Positions 1 through 9,164 of a stretch of 64,000 nucleotides of DNA are shown here, piece by piece. The notes below the pieces were generated by a model. It had not been told where the DNA came from and did not search any database. It saw only the letters and a list, made by a program, of their open reading frames with translations. A program made the position numbers and the translations under genes. This stretch comes from Bifidobacterium eulemuris (lineage in GTDB: Bacteria; Actinomycetota; Actinomycetes; Actinomycetales; Bifidobacteriaceae), in contig NZ_CP062938.1 in the NCBI RefSeq assembly GCF_014898155.1, positions 682,001-746,000 of the forward strand, written 5' to 3'. Numbering within the stretch: the first letter of the stretch is position 1; the number at the start of each line of letters is the position of its first letter.

Positions 1-12
1 CCGACGCTACGA

Positions 13-104
13 GGGGCTGTCGGCCTATATTCATTGTCAGACCGTAAAGACTTGGCCTGAGCGGCCCGGAGCGTGTCGGACGATGAATATAGGCCGGCAG
101 CCCC
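13..104. repeat. Long imperfect inverted repeat downstream of argJ
   Basis: Two 26-base arms (13-38 and 79-104) are reverse complements except at two positions, separated by a 40-base loop. Both differences become G-U pairs if the plus strand is transcribed, but A-C mismatches on the argJ-sense strand. There is no T-run on either side, so it is not a standard intrinsic terminator. The arms contain TATTCAT and ATGAATA, which resemble ArgR half-sites but lie far apart. Function unknown. Confidence 0.75.
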
Positions 105-119
105 GGACACCCGGTTTAC

Positions 120-1289
120 TCAGCTTTCGTAGTCGGCGTTGATGTGGACGTATTCGTGGGTCAGGTCGTCGGTCCACACCGTGGCTTCGGCGTCGCCGGC
201 GTTCAGGTCGATGTCGATATGCACCTCGCGCGGGGTCATGTCGACCTCGGAGCGGTCGCGGCCCGCGCCTCCGTTCTCGCAGATGCGCACGCCGTTGACG
301 TCGACGGTCACCTTGTCGGCGTCATAGGGGGCCACGCTGGCGGGCACGGTGCCGATGGAGCTGACGATGCGGCCCCAGTTCGGATCGTTGCCGGAGATGG
401 CGCATTTGAGCAGGTTCGACGCGGCGACCGCGCGGCCGCAGGCCAGGGCGGCGTCCACGCTGGTCGCTCCGGTGACGCTGATGCGGATGTCGTGGCTGGC
501 GCCCTCGCCGTCGCCGATGATCTGGCGGGCGAGCGAAGCGCAGGCCCGGGCGACCATCGCGTTGAACTCGTCCGGGTCGGGTTCCACTCCGGAGGCGCCC
601 GAGGCGAGCAACAGCACGGTGTCGTTGGTCGACTGGCAGCCGTCCACGTCGATGCGGTTGAAGGAGGTATCCACGGCGGCGAGCAGCGCGGCCTGCGCCT
701 GACCGGCGGTGACGACCGCGTCGGTGGTGATGACGGAGAGCATCGTGGCCAGTTGCGGGGCGATCATGCCCGAGCCTTTGACCATGCCGCCGATACGGTA
801 ACCGTCGCCTTCGAGTTCGACGGTTTTGGGCTTGGTGTCGGTGGTCATGATCGCATGCGAGGCGTCCGCGCCGGCTTCGGCGGTATCGGCCAACGCGTCG
901 AACGCGGCATCGGCACCGGCCAGCACGTTATCGAGCGGCAGCAGCTCGCCGATCAGACCGGTGGAACATACGGCGATGTCCTCGGGCGAGGCGCCCAACA
1001 GTTCGGCCACGCGTCGCGCGGTGGCCTGCGATTGCTCGTATCCGGCCTGTCCGGTGCAGGCGTTCGCTCCGCCGGAGTTGAGGATCACGGCTTTGACGTG
1101 ACCGTCGGCGATGATCGAACGCGTCCACTGCACGGGGGCCGCGCAGAAGCGGTTCGAAGTGAACACGCCTGCGGCCGCGTCCAGAGGACCGTTGTTGACG
1201 ACCAGCGCCAGATCCTTTTTCCCTGCGACGGCGGAGATACCCGCCTCGACACCGGCGGCGGAGAATCCTTGTGCGAATGTCACGCTCAT
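120..1289 (-). CDS. argJ: Bifunctional glutamate N-acetyltransferase / amino-acid N-acetyltransferase
   Basis: ArgJ transfers the acetyl group from N-acetylornithine to glutamate, recycling acetyl in cytosolic arginine synthesis; bifunctional forms also use acetyl-CoA. The 389-residue length fits the family. The autoproteolysis site is visible as KGSGMIAPQLATMLS at about residues 171-185, with Thr182 the expected nucleophile and new N-terminus of the beta chain. The C-terminus ends with EYVHINADYES, typical of the family. The start codon overlaps the argC stop by 4 bases, so it is translationally coupled to argC and shares its operator. Later genes of the arginine operon would lie left of the window. 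Confidence 0.97.
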   Translation of the reverse strand: MSVTFAQGFSAAGVEAGISAVAGKKDLALVVNNGPLDAAAGVFTSNRFCAAPVQWTRSIIADGHVKAVILNSGGANACTGQAGYEQSQATARRVAELLGASPEDIAVCSTGLIGELLPLDNVLAGADAAFDALADTAEAGADASHAIMTTDTKPKTVELEGDGYRIGGMVKGSGMIAPQLATMLSVITTDAVVTAGQAQAALLAAVDTSFNRIDVDGCQSTNDTVLLLASGASGVEPDPDEFNAMVARACASLARQIIGDGEGASHDIRISVTGATSVDAALACGRAVAASNLLKCAISGNDPNWGRIVSSIGTVPASVAPYDADKVTVDVNGVRICENGGAGRDRSEVDMTPREVHIDIDLNAGDAEATVWTDDLTHEYVHINADYES

Positions 1290-2380
1290 GGTGCGACTCC
1301 TATCTTGGTCAAGCCTGCGTCCTCGGGCAGGCCAAGTGCGATGTTGAGGGACTGCACCGCCTGTCCGGCGGTGCCGCGGTTGAGGTTGTCGATGGCGGCG
1401 AAGGCGATGACGCGCCCGGCGTTGCGGTCGGTGACGACCTGCAGATGCGCGGCGTTCGAGCCGACGATATTGCCGGTGGCGGGAAGCATGCCTTCGGGCA
1501 GCATCACCATGAAGCCCTCATCCGCATACGCGTTCATCCAGACGGCGCGGATCTCGTCATCGCTTAAGTCACGCGCCTTGTCGGTCATCGCCGCGCTCAC
1601 GCAGGCGAGGATGCCTCGCGACATGGGGGCGAGAATCGGCGTGAATCCAAGCGTGAACCGGTCCGCTTCGGCCGCGGCCAGTCCTGCGGCGTGGGCGAGG
1701 TTCTGCAGGATCTCGGGGATGTGGCGGTGCGTGCCTCCCACGCCGTACGGCACCGCGGAGCCCAAGGCCTCGGACGCCAGCAGGTTGGTGCGCTTCAGGG
1801 CCTTGCCCGCGCCGGAGTAACCGACCACCAGATCGGCAACAAGGCTTTTCGACTCGACCAGACCTTCGGCGACGCCGGGCTGAATGGCCAGCGTGGTGGC
1901 GGTCACGTTGCAGCCAGGCCCCGCGATGCGCTTGGCACCGGGCAATGCCGCTCGCTGGCGCGCGTATGAACCGTCGGAGGCTTTGCCGGTGATGAGTTCG
2001 GGCATGCCGTAGGTCCAATGCTCGTAGAAGTCGCCGCCGTAGAACGCGTCCCATGCGGCGCGCTCCTCGAGACGGTGGTCGGCGCCCAAGTCCACCACCA
2101 CGGCGTTCTCGTCGAGCCGTGCGGCCAATGCACCGGAAGCGCCATGCGGCAGCGCGAGGATGACCGCGTCATAGCCGTTCAGCGTTTCGGCGGTGGTGTC
2201 CTCCACCACCAGATCAGCCAGCTGAGGAATATGCGGCATGTGTTTGGCCATGGATTCGCCCACCGAGGAGTGCCCGGCCACGCATGCCACTTCGAAATCG
2301 GGGTGCGCGGCGAGAATGCGCAGCGCCTCGCCACCCGCATATCCCGTGGCACCGGCCACGGCAACCGTATACTTCGCCAT
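1286..2380 (-). CDS. argC: N-acetyl-gamma-glutamyl-phosphate reductase
   Basis: Catalyses the NADPH-dependent reduction of N-acetylglutamyl phosphate to the semialdehyde, the third step of arginine synthesis. The N-terminal dinucleotide-binding loop GATGYAGGE and the catalytic cysteine in GPGCNVTATT are both visible. The frame stays open 14 codons further upstream, but ATG at 2380 (MAKYTVAV) is chosen because an AAGGA ribosome site lies about 7 nt before it and the family alignment begins there. First gene of the operon visible here; argJ follows with a 4-base overlap. Confidence 0.96.
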   Translation of the reverse strand: MAKYTVAVAGATGYAGGEALRILAAHPDFEVACVAGHSSVGESMAKHMPHIPQLADLVVEDTTAETLNGYDAVILALPHGASGALAARLDENAVVVDLGADHRLEERAAWDAFYGGDFYEHWTYGMPELITGKASDGSYARQRAALPGAKRIAGPGCNVTATTLAIQPGVAEGLVESKSLVADLVVGYSGAGKALKRTNLLASEALGSAVPYGVGGTHRHIPEILQNLAHAAGLAAAEADRFTLGFTPILAPMSRGILACVSAAMTDKARDLSDDEIRAVWMNAYADEGFMVMLPEGMLPATGNIVGSNAAHLQVVTDRNAGRVIAFAAIDNLNRGTAGQAVQSLNIALGLPEDAGLTKIGVAP

Positions 2381-2413
2381 AATCAGTCCTTCGCGACGAC
2401 GAAAACTGAAGTC

Positions 2414-2451
2414 AGTATACACTTCTATGCAGACTTATGCATAATTATGCA
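2414..2451 (-). promoter_or_regulatory. argC promoter with ArgR-like operator (ARG box)
   Basis: A perfect 14-base palindrome TGCATAATTATGCA (2438-2451) sits upstream of a -10 like TATACT (minus strand, 2414-2419). A second, weaker half-match (TGCATAGAAGTGTATA on the minus strand) lies between. The palindrome covers the -35 position, as expected for repression by ArgR with arginine. The sequence is seen directly; assignment to ArgR rests on resemblance to ARG boxes and on the downstream genes. Confidence 0.75.
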
Positions 2452-2472
2452 GTCCTGCGTGTGGCGGGCATA

Positions 2473-3117
2473 TCAGGCGGTGATGGTCACGTCCGTACTG
2501 GAAGAGCCGCCGCCGGAAGAACCGCCACCCTGCAACTGGTTGAGCATCTGCTGGTAGAGGCTCATGGCGTCGATGCCGTTCGCCATCATCCACACCACGG
2601 CGATGGTGTAGAGCGCGTTGATCACCACAGCGGCCAGTCCCAGCCAGAATCCCTTCATATGGAAGGTGCGGCACCGCCACATCGCCAACCCGCCCATCAA
2701 CGCGGATAGTACGGGCACGGGGAAGAACAGCGCCAGCACCAGAGAGATCACCGCATAGGCGTCCCAATGGCCGTACATCGGATTCTGGGCGGGATCGTTC
2801 AGATCGATGCCGTTGAGGTAGTGGGGCGTATGCGAGGGCGCGTTCGGCTGCTGCCATTGCTGGCCGCCGGTGTAGGAGCCGTTCTGCCCGCCATACTGCG
2901 CGGGCTGGTCCTGCCGGCCGGGCGTGGACTGGCCTCCCATCGACGGCGCGCCATACTGCTGTCCGTATGGCGGCGCCGACGTGGTCGAATCCGCTGCGGG
3001 TTCGGGATCGGGCGCGCCGTAGAGGTACGGATTGTAATCCGCCCCGTACTGGCTCGCGTTCGCGCCGTATTCCGGCTCATGGTACTCGCCGTACTCCGGC
3101 TTGCCCGTATCGCTCAT
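2473..3117 (-). CDS. DUF4190-like membrane protein with Tyr/Gln/Pro-rich N-terminus
   Basis: 214 residues. The first ~105 are low-complexity and rich in Y, Q, G and P with repeated YG motifs, so probably disordered and cytoplasmic. Two hydrophobic segments follow at about 122-145 and 158-180, separated by MWRCRTFHMKG; this two-helix arrangement is that of the DUF4190 family. The tail is Gly/Ser-rich. AAAGGA lies before the ATG. Monocistronic between argC (same strand) and pheT. No function is known; the architecture recalls the TM2 protein at 50640-51200, but the domain is different. Confidence 0.7.
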   Translation of the reverse strand: MSDTGKPEYGEYHEPEYGANASQYGADYNPYLYGAPDPEPAADSTTSAPPYGQQYGAPSMGGQSTPGRQDQPAQYGGQNGSYTGGQQWQQPNAPSHTPHYLNGIDLNDPAQNPMYGHWDAYAVISLVLALFFPVPVLSALMGGLAMWRCRTFHMKGFWLGLAAVVINALYTIAVVWMMANGIDAMSLYQQMLNQLQGGGSSGGGSSSTDVTITA

Positions 3118-3141
3118 CGAATTCCTTTGATCGGGGTTGGG

Positions 3142-5757
3142 TCAGGCGCGCAGCTGGGCGCCCAGCTCACCGGCTTTGGCGACGATCGCCTCGCGGATCG
3201 CCTCGCTGTCCTCGGCGGCCAACGTCTTGTCCTGCGAACGGAAGGTGACCGCGAAGGCCAGGGATTTCATTCCCTCGCCCAGCTGGTCGCCGGTGAACAC
3301 GTCGAACAGCTCGACGGACTCGAGGTCGGCGCCCGCCGCCTCGCGAATCGCCCGCTCCAGCTGGGCCGCGGTCACCGTGTCGGCCACGGTGAAGGCGAGA
3401 TCCTGCTTGACCGGCGGGAAGGTGGAGATCGGCTTGGCCTGCACCGGCTTGCCGTCCAGCGTGGCGAACAGGGCGGTGAGGTTCAGCTCGAAGGCAGCGG
3501 AATGCGCGGGGAAGTCCAGCGCCTCGTTGACCCGCGGATGCAGCTCGCCCACGAAACCGACGAGCTCCTCACCCACGAGCACGCGGGCCGCGCGGCCCGG
3601 ATGCCACTGGTCGGGCATCTCCTCGGCGGCCGGCTGGTCCAGCGTGATGTCCGCGCCGATACGGTCGGCGATGCGGCGCACAGCCTCCACGGCGTCGGAC
3701 CAGTCGACGGCGCGCTTGCCGCCCATCCAACCGGTGTCCTCGGCCAGACCGGTAAGGATGCCGGCCACATGGTCGGGCTGCGCCGGCAGACCGGCGTCGA
3801 GCGCGGCGAGCTGCTCGTCGGTCGGCTTCACGCCGCCGGGCAGCGCCGGGATGGCGGGGGCTTCGGGATCCCACAGATACACGTGTCCCAGCTCGTACAG
3901 GGCCACATTCTCGATGCCGCGGCGCAGATTGCGCTGCACGGTGGTGGCGAGCGTCGGCAGGATGCCGCGACGAAGATAAGGCCGGTCGCCGTACAGCGGG
4001 TTGGCGATTTCGACGCTGACACGCTTGACGGCGTCCATATCATCGCCATGGCCGAAGGCCTTGAAATCCTCGTCTCCAACGAACGGGTAGCTCAGCGTCT
4101 CCACCATGCCGTATTCGGCGAGCTCCTGCGCCACCTCACGGCGACGGCGCTGGTCGGCGGTCAGCCCCACCATGCCTTCGGTCGGCGCGGGCGGCACGGT
4201 GACCGGAATCTGGTCGTAGCCGACCAGACGGGCCACCTCCTCGACCAGATCGCACGGCTCGTTCAGGTCGGGACGCCAGGTCGGCGCGGTGACAGAGAAT
4301 TCACCGTTGCCGCCACCGGCCACCACACAGCCGATATCGGTGAGGATGTCGCTGATGCGGTTGAGGTCCACGTCCAGACCGGCCACACGGGCCACTTCGC
4401 TGGCTTTGAAGGCGATCGCCTTGCGATGCGCGATGGTGTTCACATCGTTCGGATGGTCGCTGGCCTCGCCGGAACCGTATTTGGTGAGCAGATCGGCGGC
4501 CATCTGCGTGGCGGCCGGCTGCAGCGCGGTGTCCACGCCGCGTTCGAAGCGGCGCGACGCCTCGGAGGGGATCTTGTGACGGCGCGCGGAACGGGCGATG
4601 GTCACCTGATCGAAATGCGCGGCCTCCAGCAGGATGTTCTTGGTTTCGGCGGTCACCTCGCCGTACAGGCCGCCCATCACGCCGGCCAGGCCCAGAATGC
4701 GTGATCCTCGCTTGCCGTCCGGCGAATCGGTGATGAGCAGATCCTCGACGCTCAGCTCGTGCTCCTTGCCGTCGAGCGTGGTGAGCTTCTCGCCCTCCTT
4801 CGCGCGACGCACCACGATCGGACCTTCGATTTTGTCGAGATCGTAAGCGTGCATCGGCTGGCCCAGATCCATCATCACATAGTTGGTCACGTCCACCGCC
4901 AGCGAGATCGAACGCTGTCCGGCGCGGGTGAGGCGGCGGCGCATCCAGTTGGGCGTGCGCGACGACGGGTCGAAGCCGCGCACGGCGCGCGCGTAGTAGC
5001 GGTCGCAGCCGGGCACGCCATGGATCGGATTGTCGTCGTCGATGATGATGTCGATGTCGGTGACGGTGCCGGGCGCGTAATCGGCCGGCTCCGGCGCCCT
5101 CTCCCCCAGTTCCACGGCCGGATCGACATACGTCGCGCCGGTGGAGTGGTGGTATTCGCGGGCCACGCCGCGGTAGGAGAATGCGTAGCCGCGGTCCGGG
5201 GTGATGTTGATCTCCAGCACCGGCTGGTCGAGATGCAGCAGACCCATCGCGTCATCGCCGGGCTTCAGGGCCTCGTATTCCTCTTCGGTGAAGCCGTAGT
5301 CGCGCAGCAGGATGATGCCGTTGTGGTCGTTGCCCAGCCCCAGCTCGCGCTCGGAGGCGCACATGCCGTCGGAGATGTGGCCGTAGGTCTTGCGCGGTTC
5401 GATTTTGAAATCGCCGGGCAGCACGGCGCCGGGCAGGGTCACGACGACCTTCTCGCCGGCGGCCATGTTCGGCGCGCCGCACACGATGCCGCGCGGCACC
5501 TTGTTGCCGTTCTCGTCGACGTCGTTGTATTCGTCGCCGACGTCCACATGGCACCAGTTGATGGTTTTGCCGTTCTTCTGCGGCTCCGGGGTGGCGTCCA
5601 CCACGTAGCCGACGACGATCGGGCCGGTGAGCTGCGAGGAGTGGATCTCCTCCTCCTCCAGACCGACCTGCACCAGATCCTGGGCGAGCTGCTCGTAGGT
5701 CAGTCCCTCGGGCGTCTCGACATGGTCGTTAAGCCAATCGATATCGATCATAGGCAT
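3142..5757 (-). CDS. pheT: Phenylalanine--tRNA ligase beta subunit
   Basis: Beta subunit of the alpha2-beta2 enzyme that charges tRNA-Phe in the cytosol. 871 residues, slightly longer than the usual ~800. In order: N-terminal EMAP-like tRNA-binding domain (about 40-155), B3/B4 editing domain (RYYARAVRGF region, about 220-390), B5 domain (about 430-500), and a C-terminal FDX-ACB anticodon-binding domain ending LGAQLRA with the FPPVKQDLAF signature. It starts 7 bases after the pheS stop; ATG codons at 5757 and 5751 are both possible. Confidence 0.97.
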   Translation of the reverse strand: MPMIDIDWLNDHVETPEGLTYEQLAQDLVQVGLEEEEIHSSQLTGPIVVGYVVDATPEPQKNGKTINWCHVDVGDEYNDVDENGNKVPRGIVCGAPNMAAGEKVVVTLPGAVLPGDFKIEPRKTYGHISDGMCASERELGLGNDHNGIILLRDYGFTEEEYEALKPGDDAMGLLHLDQPVLEINITPDRGYAFSYRGVAREYHHSTGATYVDPAVELGERAPEPADYAPGTVTDIDIIIDDDNPIHGVPGCDRYYARAVRGFDPSSRTPNWMRRRLTRAGQRSISLAVDVTNYVMMDLGQPMHAYDLDKIEGPIVVRRAKEGEKLTTLDGKEHELSVEDLLITDSPDGKRGSRILGLAGVMGGLYGEVTAETKNILLEAAHFDQVTIARSARRHKIPSEASRRFERGVDTALQPAATQMAADLLTKYGSGEASDHPNDVNTIAHRKAIAFKASEVARVAGLDVDLNRISDILTDIGCVVAGGGNGEFSVTAPTWRPDLNEPCDLVEEVARLVGYDQIPVTVPPAPTEGMVGLTADQRRRREVAQELAEYGMVETLSYPFVGDEDFKAFGHGDDMDAVKRVSVEIANPLYGDRPYLRRGILPTLATTVQRNLRRGIENVALYELGHVYLWDPEAPAIPALPGGVKPTDEQLAALDAGLPAQPDHVAGILTGLAEDTGWMGGKRAVDWSDAVEAVRRIADRIGADITLDQPAAEEMPDQWHPGRAARVLVGEELVGFVGELHPRVNEALDFPAHSAAFELNLTALFATLDGKPVQAKPISTFPPVKQDLAFTVADTVTAAQLERAIREAAGADLESVELFDVFTGDQLGEGMKSLAFAVTFRSQDKTLAAEDSEAIREAIVAKAGELGAQLRA

Positions 5758-5764
5758 GGGTCAA

Positions 5765-6832
5765 TCACTCCCCCATCACAAACTGTTCGCTGAATCGCAC
5801 GTCGCCCTCGACGAGGTCGTGCATGTCGTTGATGTCGTGGCGCAGCAGCAGCGTGCGCTCCATACCGACGCCGAAGGCGAAGCCGGTGTACACGTTCGGG
5901 TCGAGTCCGGCGGACTTGAGCACGTTCGGGTTCACCATGCCGCAGCCGCCCCATTCAAGCCAGCCCGCCCCGCCCTTCTTGTCGGGGAACCACAGGTCGA
6001 GTTCGGCGCTCGGCTCGGTGAACGGGAAGTAGCTGGGGCGCAGACGCGTCTTGGCTTCGGGGCCGAACATGGCGACCGCGAGCTTGTCGAGCACGCCCTT
6101 CAAATCCGCCATGGTCAGGTTCTTGTCGACGGCGAGCGCCTCGCACTGGTGGAACACCGGAGTGTGGGTGGCGTCGAGCTCGTCGGTGCGGAACACGCGG
6201 CCCGGGCAGGCGATGTACAGCGGCACGCCGCGGGTGAGCAGCGCGCGCACCTGGTCGGACGAGGTCTGCGTGCGCAGCACCATGTTCGATCCGACGAAGC
6301 CGGCCGCGTCCTTGGCCTGGTTGCCCTTGACGTAGAAGGTGTCCTGCATCTGGCGGGCGGGATGGTCTGGGCCGAAGTTCAGCGCGTCGAAGTCGTACCA
6401 TTCGGTTTCCACCTCGGGGCCGGTGGAGATCTGCCAGCCCATGGAGACGAAGAAGTCCTCGACGTCCTCCATCAGCTTGGGCAGCGGATGACGGGCGCCC
6501 AACGGCTTGCGCCTGACCGGCAGGGTCATGTCCACCGTCTCGGCGGCCAACGCCTCGGCCTCGGCCCGCGCCTTGAGCTCGGCCTCCTTGGGTCCAAAGG
6601 CGCGTCCGAAGTCGGCGCGCAGCTTGCCCAGCAGCTTGCCCGCGTCCTTTTTCTGGTCGGCGGGCAGCGAGCCGATGGCCTTGCTGGCTTGGGTCATCAC
6701 GGAGTCGGCTCCGGAATACTGCGTTCTGATGGTCTTCAATTCCTCCAGCGTGGAGGCCTGTTGGATCTTCTCGATGCCTTCGGCGACCGCTGCGGTCACC
6801 GCCTGGGCGTCGAACACCATGTTCTGCGACAC
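5765..6832 (-). CDS. pheS: Phenylalanine--tRNA ligase alpha subunit
   Basis: Catalytic subunit that forms phenylalanyl-adenylate and esterifies tRNA-Phe. 355 residues: N-terminal coiled coil (about 1-90, EELKTIRTQYSG), then a class II synthetase core with motif 2 (FRTDELDATHTPVFHQCE) and motif 3 (GFAFGVGMERTLLLRH). The start is taken as GTG at 6832 because GAAAGGG lies 6 nt before it; an internal ATG four codons later is an alternative. pheT follows at once. The leader (6833-6961) shows no T-box that I can recognise. Confidence 0.97.
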   Translation of the reverse strand: MSQNMVFDAQAVTAAVAEGIEKIQQASTLEELKTIRTQYSGADSVMTQASKAIGSLPADQKKDAGKLLGKLRADFGRAFGPKEAELKARAEAEALAAETVDMTLPVRRKPLGARHPLPKLMEDVEDFFVSMGWQISTGPEVETEWYDFDALNFGPDHPARQMQDTFYVKGNQAKDAAGFVGSNMVLRTQTSSDQVRALLTRGVPLYIACPGRVFRTDELDATHTPVFHQCEALAVDKNLTMADLKGVLDKLAVAMFGPEAKTRLRPSYFPFTEPSAELDLWFPDKKGGAGWLEWGGCGMVNPNVLKSAGLDPNVYTGFAFGVGMERTLLLRHDINDMHDLVEGDVRFSEQFVMGE

Positions 6833-6961
6833 GAGAACCCTTTCCGAGTATGTTGTAAAAAACCTATAAACCTTATGTTTTCCAGCGTTTTACCGACTTC
6901 ACATTCTTTCAATATGACTCGACAACGCCCGCGGTCCGCCGGTCCCGGACCGAAAGTCCGA

Positions 6962-7834
6962 CTAGGCGTGGGAGGCCATCGCCAGACTCATCAGCATGAC
7001 GGCGGCGCTGGTGGCGAGGTTGAGCGATTCGGCCTTGCCATACAGCGGAATCGACACGATATCGTCCGCACGCTCCAGCACGTCGGGGGGCAATCCACGG
7101 GCCTCATTGCCGAACAGCACCGCCGAAGCGCCCGAAGTCGAGGAGCGTTCCGCCAGCACGTCGGGCAGCGGGCGAGACTTACGCTCCTCGGTGCCGTACA
7201 CGTCCGCGGCGATGACCTTGATGCCGTGTCCGCCCGCCCAAGCGAGGAATTCGTCGGTCCTCATAACCACCACCGGCACGTGGAACAGGGATCCGGCGGT
7301 GGAACGCACCACTTTGGGATTGAATACATCCACGCAGTCGTCCACGAACACCACCGCGTCGCAACCGGCGGCGTCGGCGGCGCGGATCACCGTACCGGCG
7401 TTACCGGGGTCGCGCACCTGCCAGAACGCGGCCAGCCGCGTGCCAGGCGTCCCGGTCTCTACGGCAGGCGGCACCGTCGCCGTAGAGCGTATGACATCGA
7501 TATCACCCACGGCGAGGATTCCCTGGGCGTCGGCGCTGATCCGACGGATCACCTCGCCGCTGGCCCAATGCACGTAGACGTCGGATTCCAGCGCCTGATC
7601 CACGATGCGCTGCAAGGTATCCGTCGCGGCGCGGCGCTCACCGCCCTCGGCCGCGACCTCGACGTACAGGTCGCGCACCACGTCCGGACGCCAGACGACG
7701 GCCTCGCGCACCGACTGCGGTCCTTCGATCAGGAATCGGCCGGCTCGGTAGCGGGTTTTGCGGTTCGTCAGGTCGGCGAGATGCCGCACCCGTTCGGATT
7801 TGGGGTTATCGACAAGCTGTGCGTTGATGGGCAT
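6962..7834 (-). CDS. TrmH/SpoU-family RNA 2'-O-methyltransferase
   Basis: SPOUT-superfamily enzyme expected to methylate a ribose in rRNA or tRNA with SAM. The N-terminal substrate-binding part (NPKSERVRHLADL, RAGRFLIEGPQSVREA) is followed by the knotted domain with motif 1 (VRDPGNAGTVIRAADAAG), motif 2 (VLFGNEARGLP) and motif 3 (IPLYGKAESLNLATSAAV). ATG at 7834 is preferred over GTG at 7843: a minus-strand TAGTGT box lies 7 nt before it, suggesting a leaderless mRNA. Its position directly upstream of pheST is common in actinobacteria. The exact target base cannot be told from sequence. Confidence 0.9.
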   Translation of the reverse strand: MPINAQLVDNPKSERVRHLADLTNRKTRYRAGRFLIEGPQSVREAVVWRPDVVRDLYVEVAAEGGERRAATDTLQRIVDQALESDVYVHWASGEVIRRISADAQGILAVGDIDVIRSTATVPPAVETGTPGTRLAAFWQVRDPGNAGTVIRAADAAGCDAVVFVDDCVDVFNPKVVRSTAGSLFHVPVVVMRTDEFLAWAGGHGIKVIAADVYGTEERKSRPLPDVLAERSSTSGASAVLFGNEARGLPPDVLERADDIVSIPLYGKAESLNLATSAAVMLMSLAMASHA

Positions 7835-7886
7835 GCCCTCCACACTACCGCACTACCGCACACCGACCAATCGAGGAACACGCGCA

Positions 7887-9161
7887 TCAACGCGATCGCC
7901 GAATCTGAGTCACCGGACGCGCGCCGACCACACGGGGGACACGCACATACAGAATCCAATGCTCGTCCTCGGCGTCGGCGGACAGCACACCGCCGAGCCG
8001 CTCCACCTCGGCGCGGTGCATCTTCAACCCGTGCCCGCCCGTCAGCGGAGGCGAATCCGCGGAATCGCCGACCTCGTCAAGCCGCTCGTCGTCGGTCAGC
8101 GGATTCGTGGCGACGATCTCGATCTGGTTCTTATCCACGGTGACCACCACGGTGAAGGCATCCTGGCCCGGCGTCCCATGGCGGACGATGTTCGCGTACG
8201 CCTCGTCGAGCATGTCGAGCACGCAGGCCTTGCGCTCGCGGATATCGCTTGGATTGTCGAATTGGGGACCATGCACATGGTCGATGACGCGCGAGACGCC
8301 GATGAATCCGGATTGCGCGAGCACAGCGGTCCATTCCTCCGTCCTCTCGCGCAGCACGTCCACGAACCGGCGGCCGTCGGCGCGCCCGCGTTCGCTGCTC
8401 AGTTCCGTCTCATCCTCGTCGCTCAACTGGCGGATCACCGCGTACACGCTGTCGAGCACGCGCAGGGAGCGGTCGTTGATCTGCCGCCAGGCCTCGCGGT
8501 CCTCCTCGGATTCGACGCGGCGGATCCGCTGCTGGGCGATGCGTGCGATATTCGACAGGTCGCCGGTCACCGAATCGTGCACGATGCGGGCCACGGTGAC
8601 ACGGCGTTTGAGCGCGTCCGCCTCCTCGATCTTGCGTTGCGCCTCGTACAGCAGCGAATGGCGGCGGCTGGTGTGGCTGAAGAACAGCAGCAGCGTTATC
8701 AGCAGAATCAGGATCGGCACCTGCGCGTAGCCGGAGAACCAGCGGAAATCGGGGTATCTGGAACTCTGGATCGCCAACGAGCACACCACGGGTATGGCCA
8801 GCACCACACCCGCCTTCGTGCTGATGTCATAGGTGAGGGTGCCCAGGGAGTAGGCGACTCCCAGCAGTTGGGACGGCCCTTCGACATGGAAGAACAGACA
8901 GGTCACGCAGAAGTTGAGCAGCAGCGCCAGATTGGCCGGCACGGGGAACACGCCCGCGAGCGGCAGCAATATCATGAACACCGTGGCGGTGACCAATCCG
9001 GACAAGGTCTGCGGCGGCGTGAAGTACCACTCCCAGAATCCGCAGATCAGCAGAACGAAGGTCTGCCCGATTCGGATCGGATGTTTCACGGGGCTGAGCG
9101 CCAGCGGCACCGACCCGGCGAGATGACCGTCCCCTCCGCGTGTGAAACGTTCCCTCTCCAT
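7887..9161 (-). CDS. NarL-type sensor histidine kinase (HK1)
   Basis: 424-residue membrane kinase, partner of the adjacent response regulator. About six hydrophobic segments fill residues 33-162 with no large extracellular loop, so it probably senses within the membrane or through a partner protein. A HisKA_3-like dimerisation helix carries the phospho-accepting His195 followed by Asp196 in ARIVHDSVTGDL, and a divergent ATPase domain has an N-box EAYANIVRHG and a G-box GGHGLKMHRAEVERLGG. The gene starts 3 bases after the regulator stop (TGA GCC ATG). It is clearly paralogous to the kinase at 14518-15657: both carry SNIARIAQ/SSIARIAQ after the histidine. Confidence 0.85.
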   Translation of the reverse strand: MERERFTRGGDGHLAGSVPLALSPVKHPIRIGQTFVLLICGFWEWYFTPPQTLSGLVTATVFMILLPLAGVFPVPANLALLLNFCVTCLFFHVEGPSQLLGVAYSLGTLTYDISTKAGVVLAIPVVCSLAIQSSRYPDFRWFSGYAQVPILILLITLLLFFSHTSRRHSLLYEAQRKIEEADALKRRVTVARIVHDSVTGDLSNIARIAQQRIRRVESEEDREAWRQINDRSLRVLDSVYAVIRQLSDEDETELSSERGRADGRRFVDVLRERTEEWTAVLAQSGFIGVSRVIDHVHGPQFDNPSDIRERKACVLDMLDEAYANIVRHGTPGQDAFTVVVTVDKNQIEIVATNPLTDDERLDEVGDSADSPPLTGGHGLKMHRAEVERLGGVLSADAEDEHWILYVRVPRVVGARPVTQIRRSR

Positions 9162-9164
9162 GGC

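Noticed and set aside
13..104. ArgR operator made by TATTCAT and ATGAATA in the inverted repeat
   Set aside because: The half-sites are more than 40 bases apart and downstream of the operon's first genes; geometry does not fit an ARG box.
6940..6961. GC hairpin after the methyltransferase gene as an intrinsic terminator
   Set aside because: CGGAC/GTCCG-type stems overlap in alternative ways and no T-run follows; too weak to call.
6833..6961. T-box or attenuator upstream of pheS
   Set aside because: No T-box sequence, no Phe-rich leader peptide and no terminator/antiterminator pair could be found.
5756..8143. Long plus-strand open frame over pheS and the methyltransferase
   Set aside because: Spans two real genes and their intergenic region on the other strand; His/Arg/Gly-rich shadow translation.
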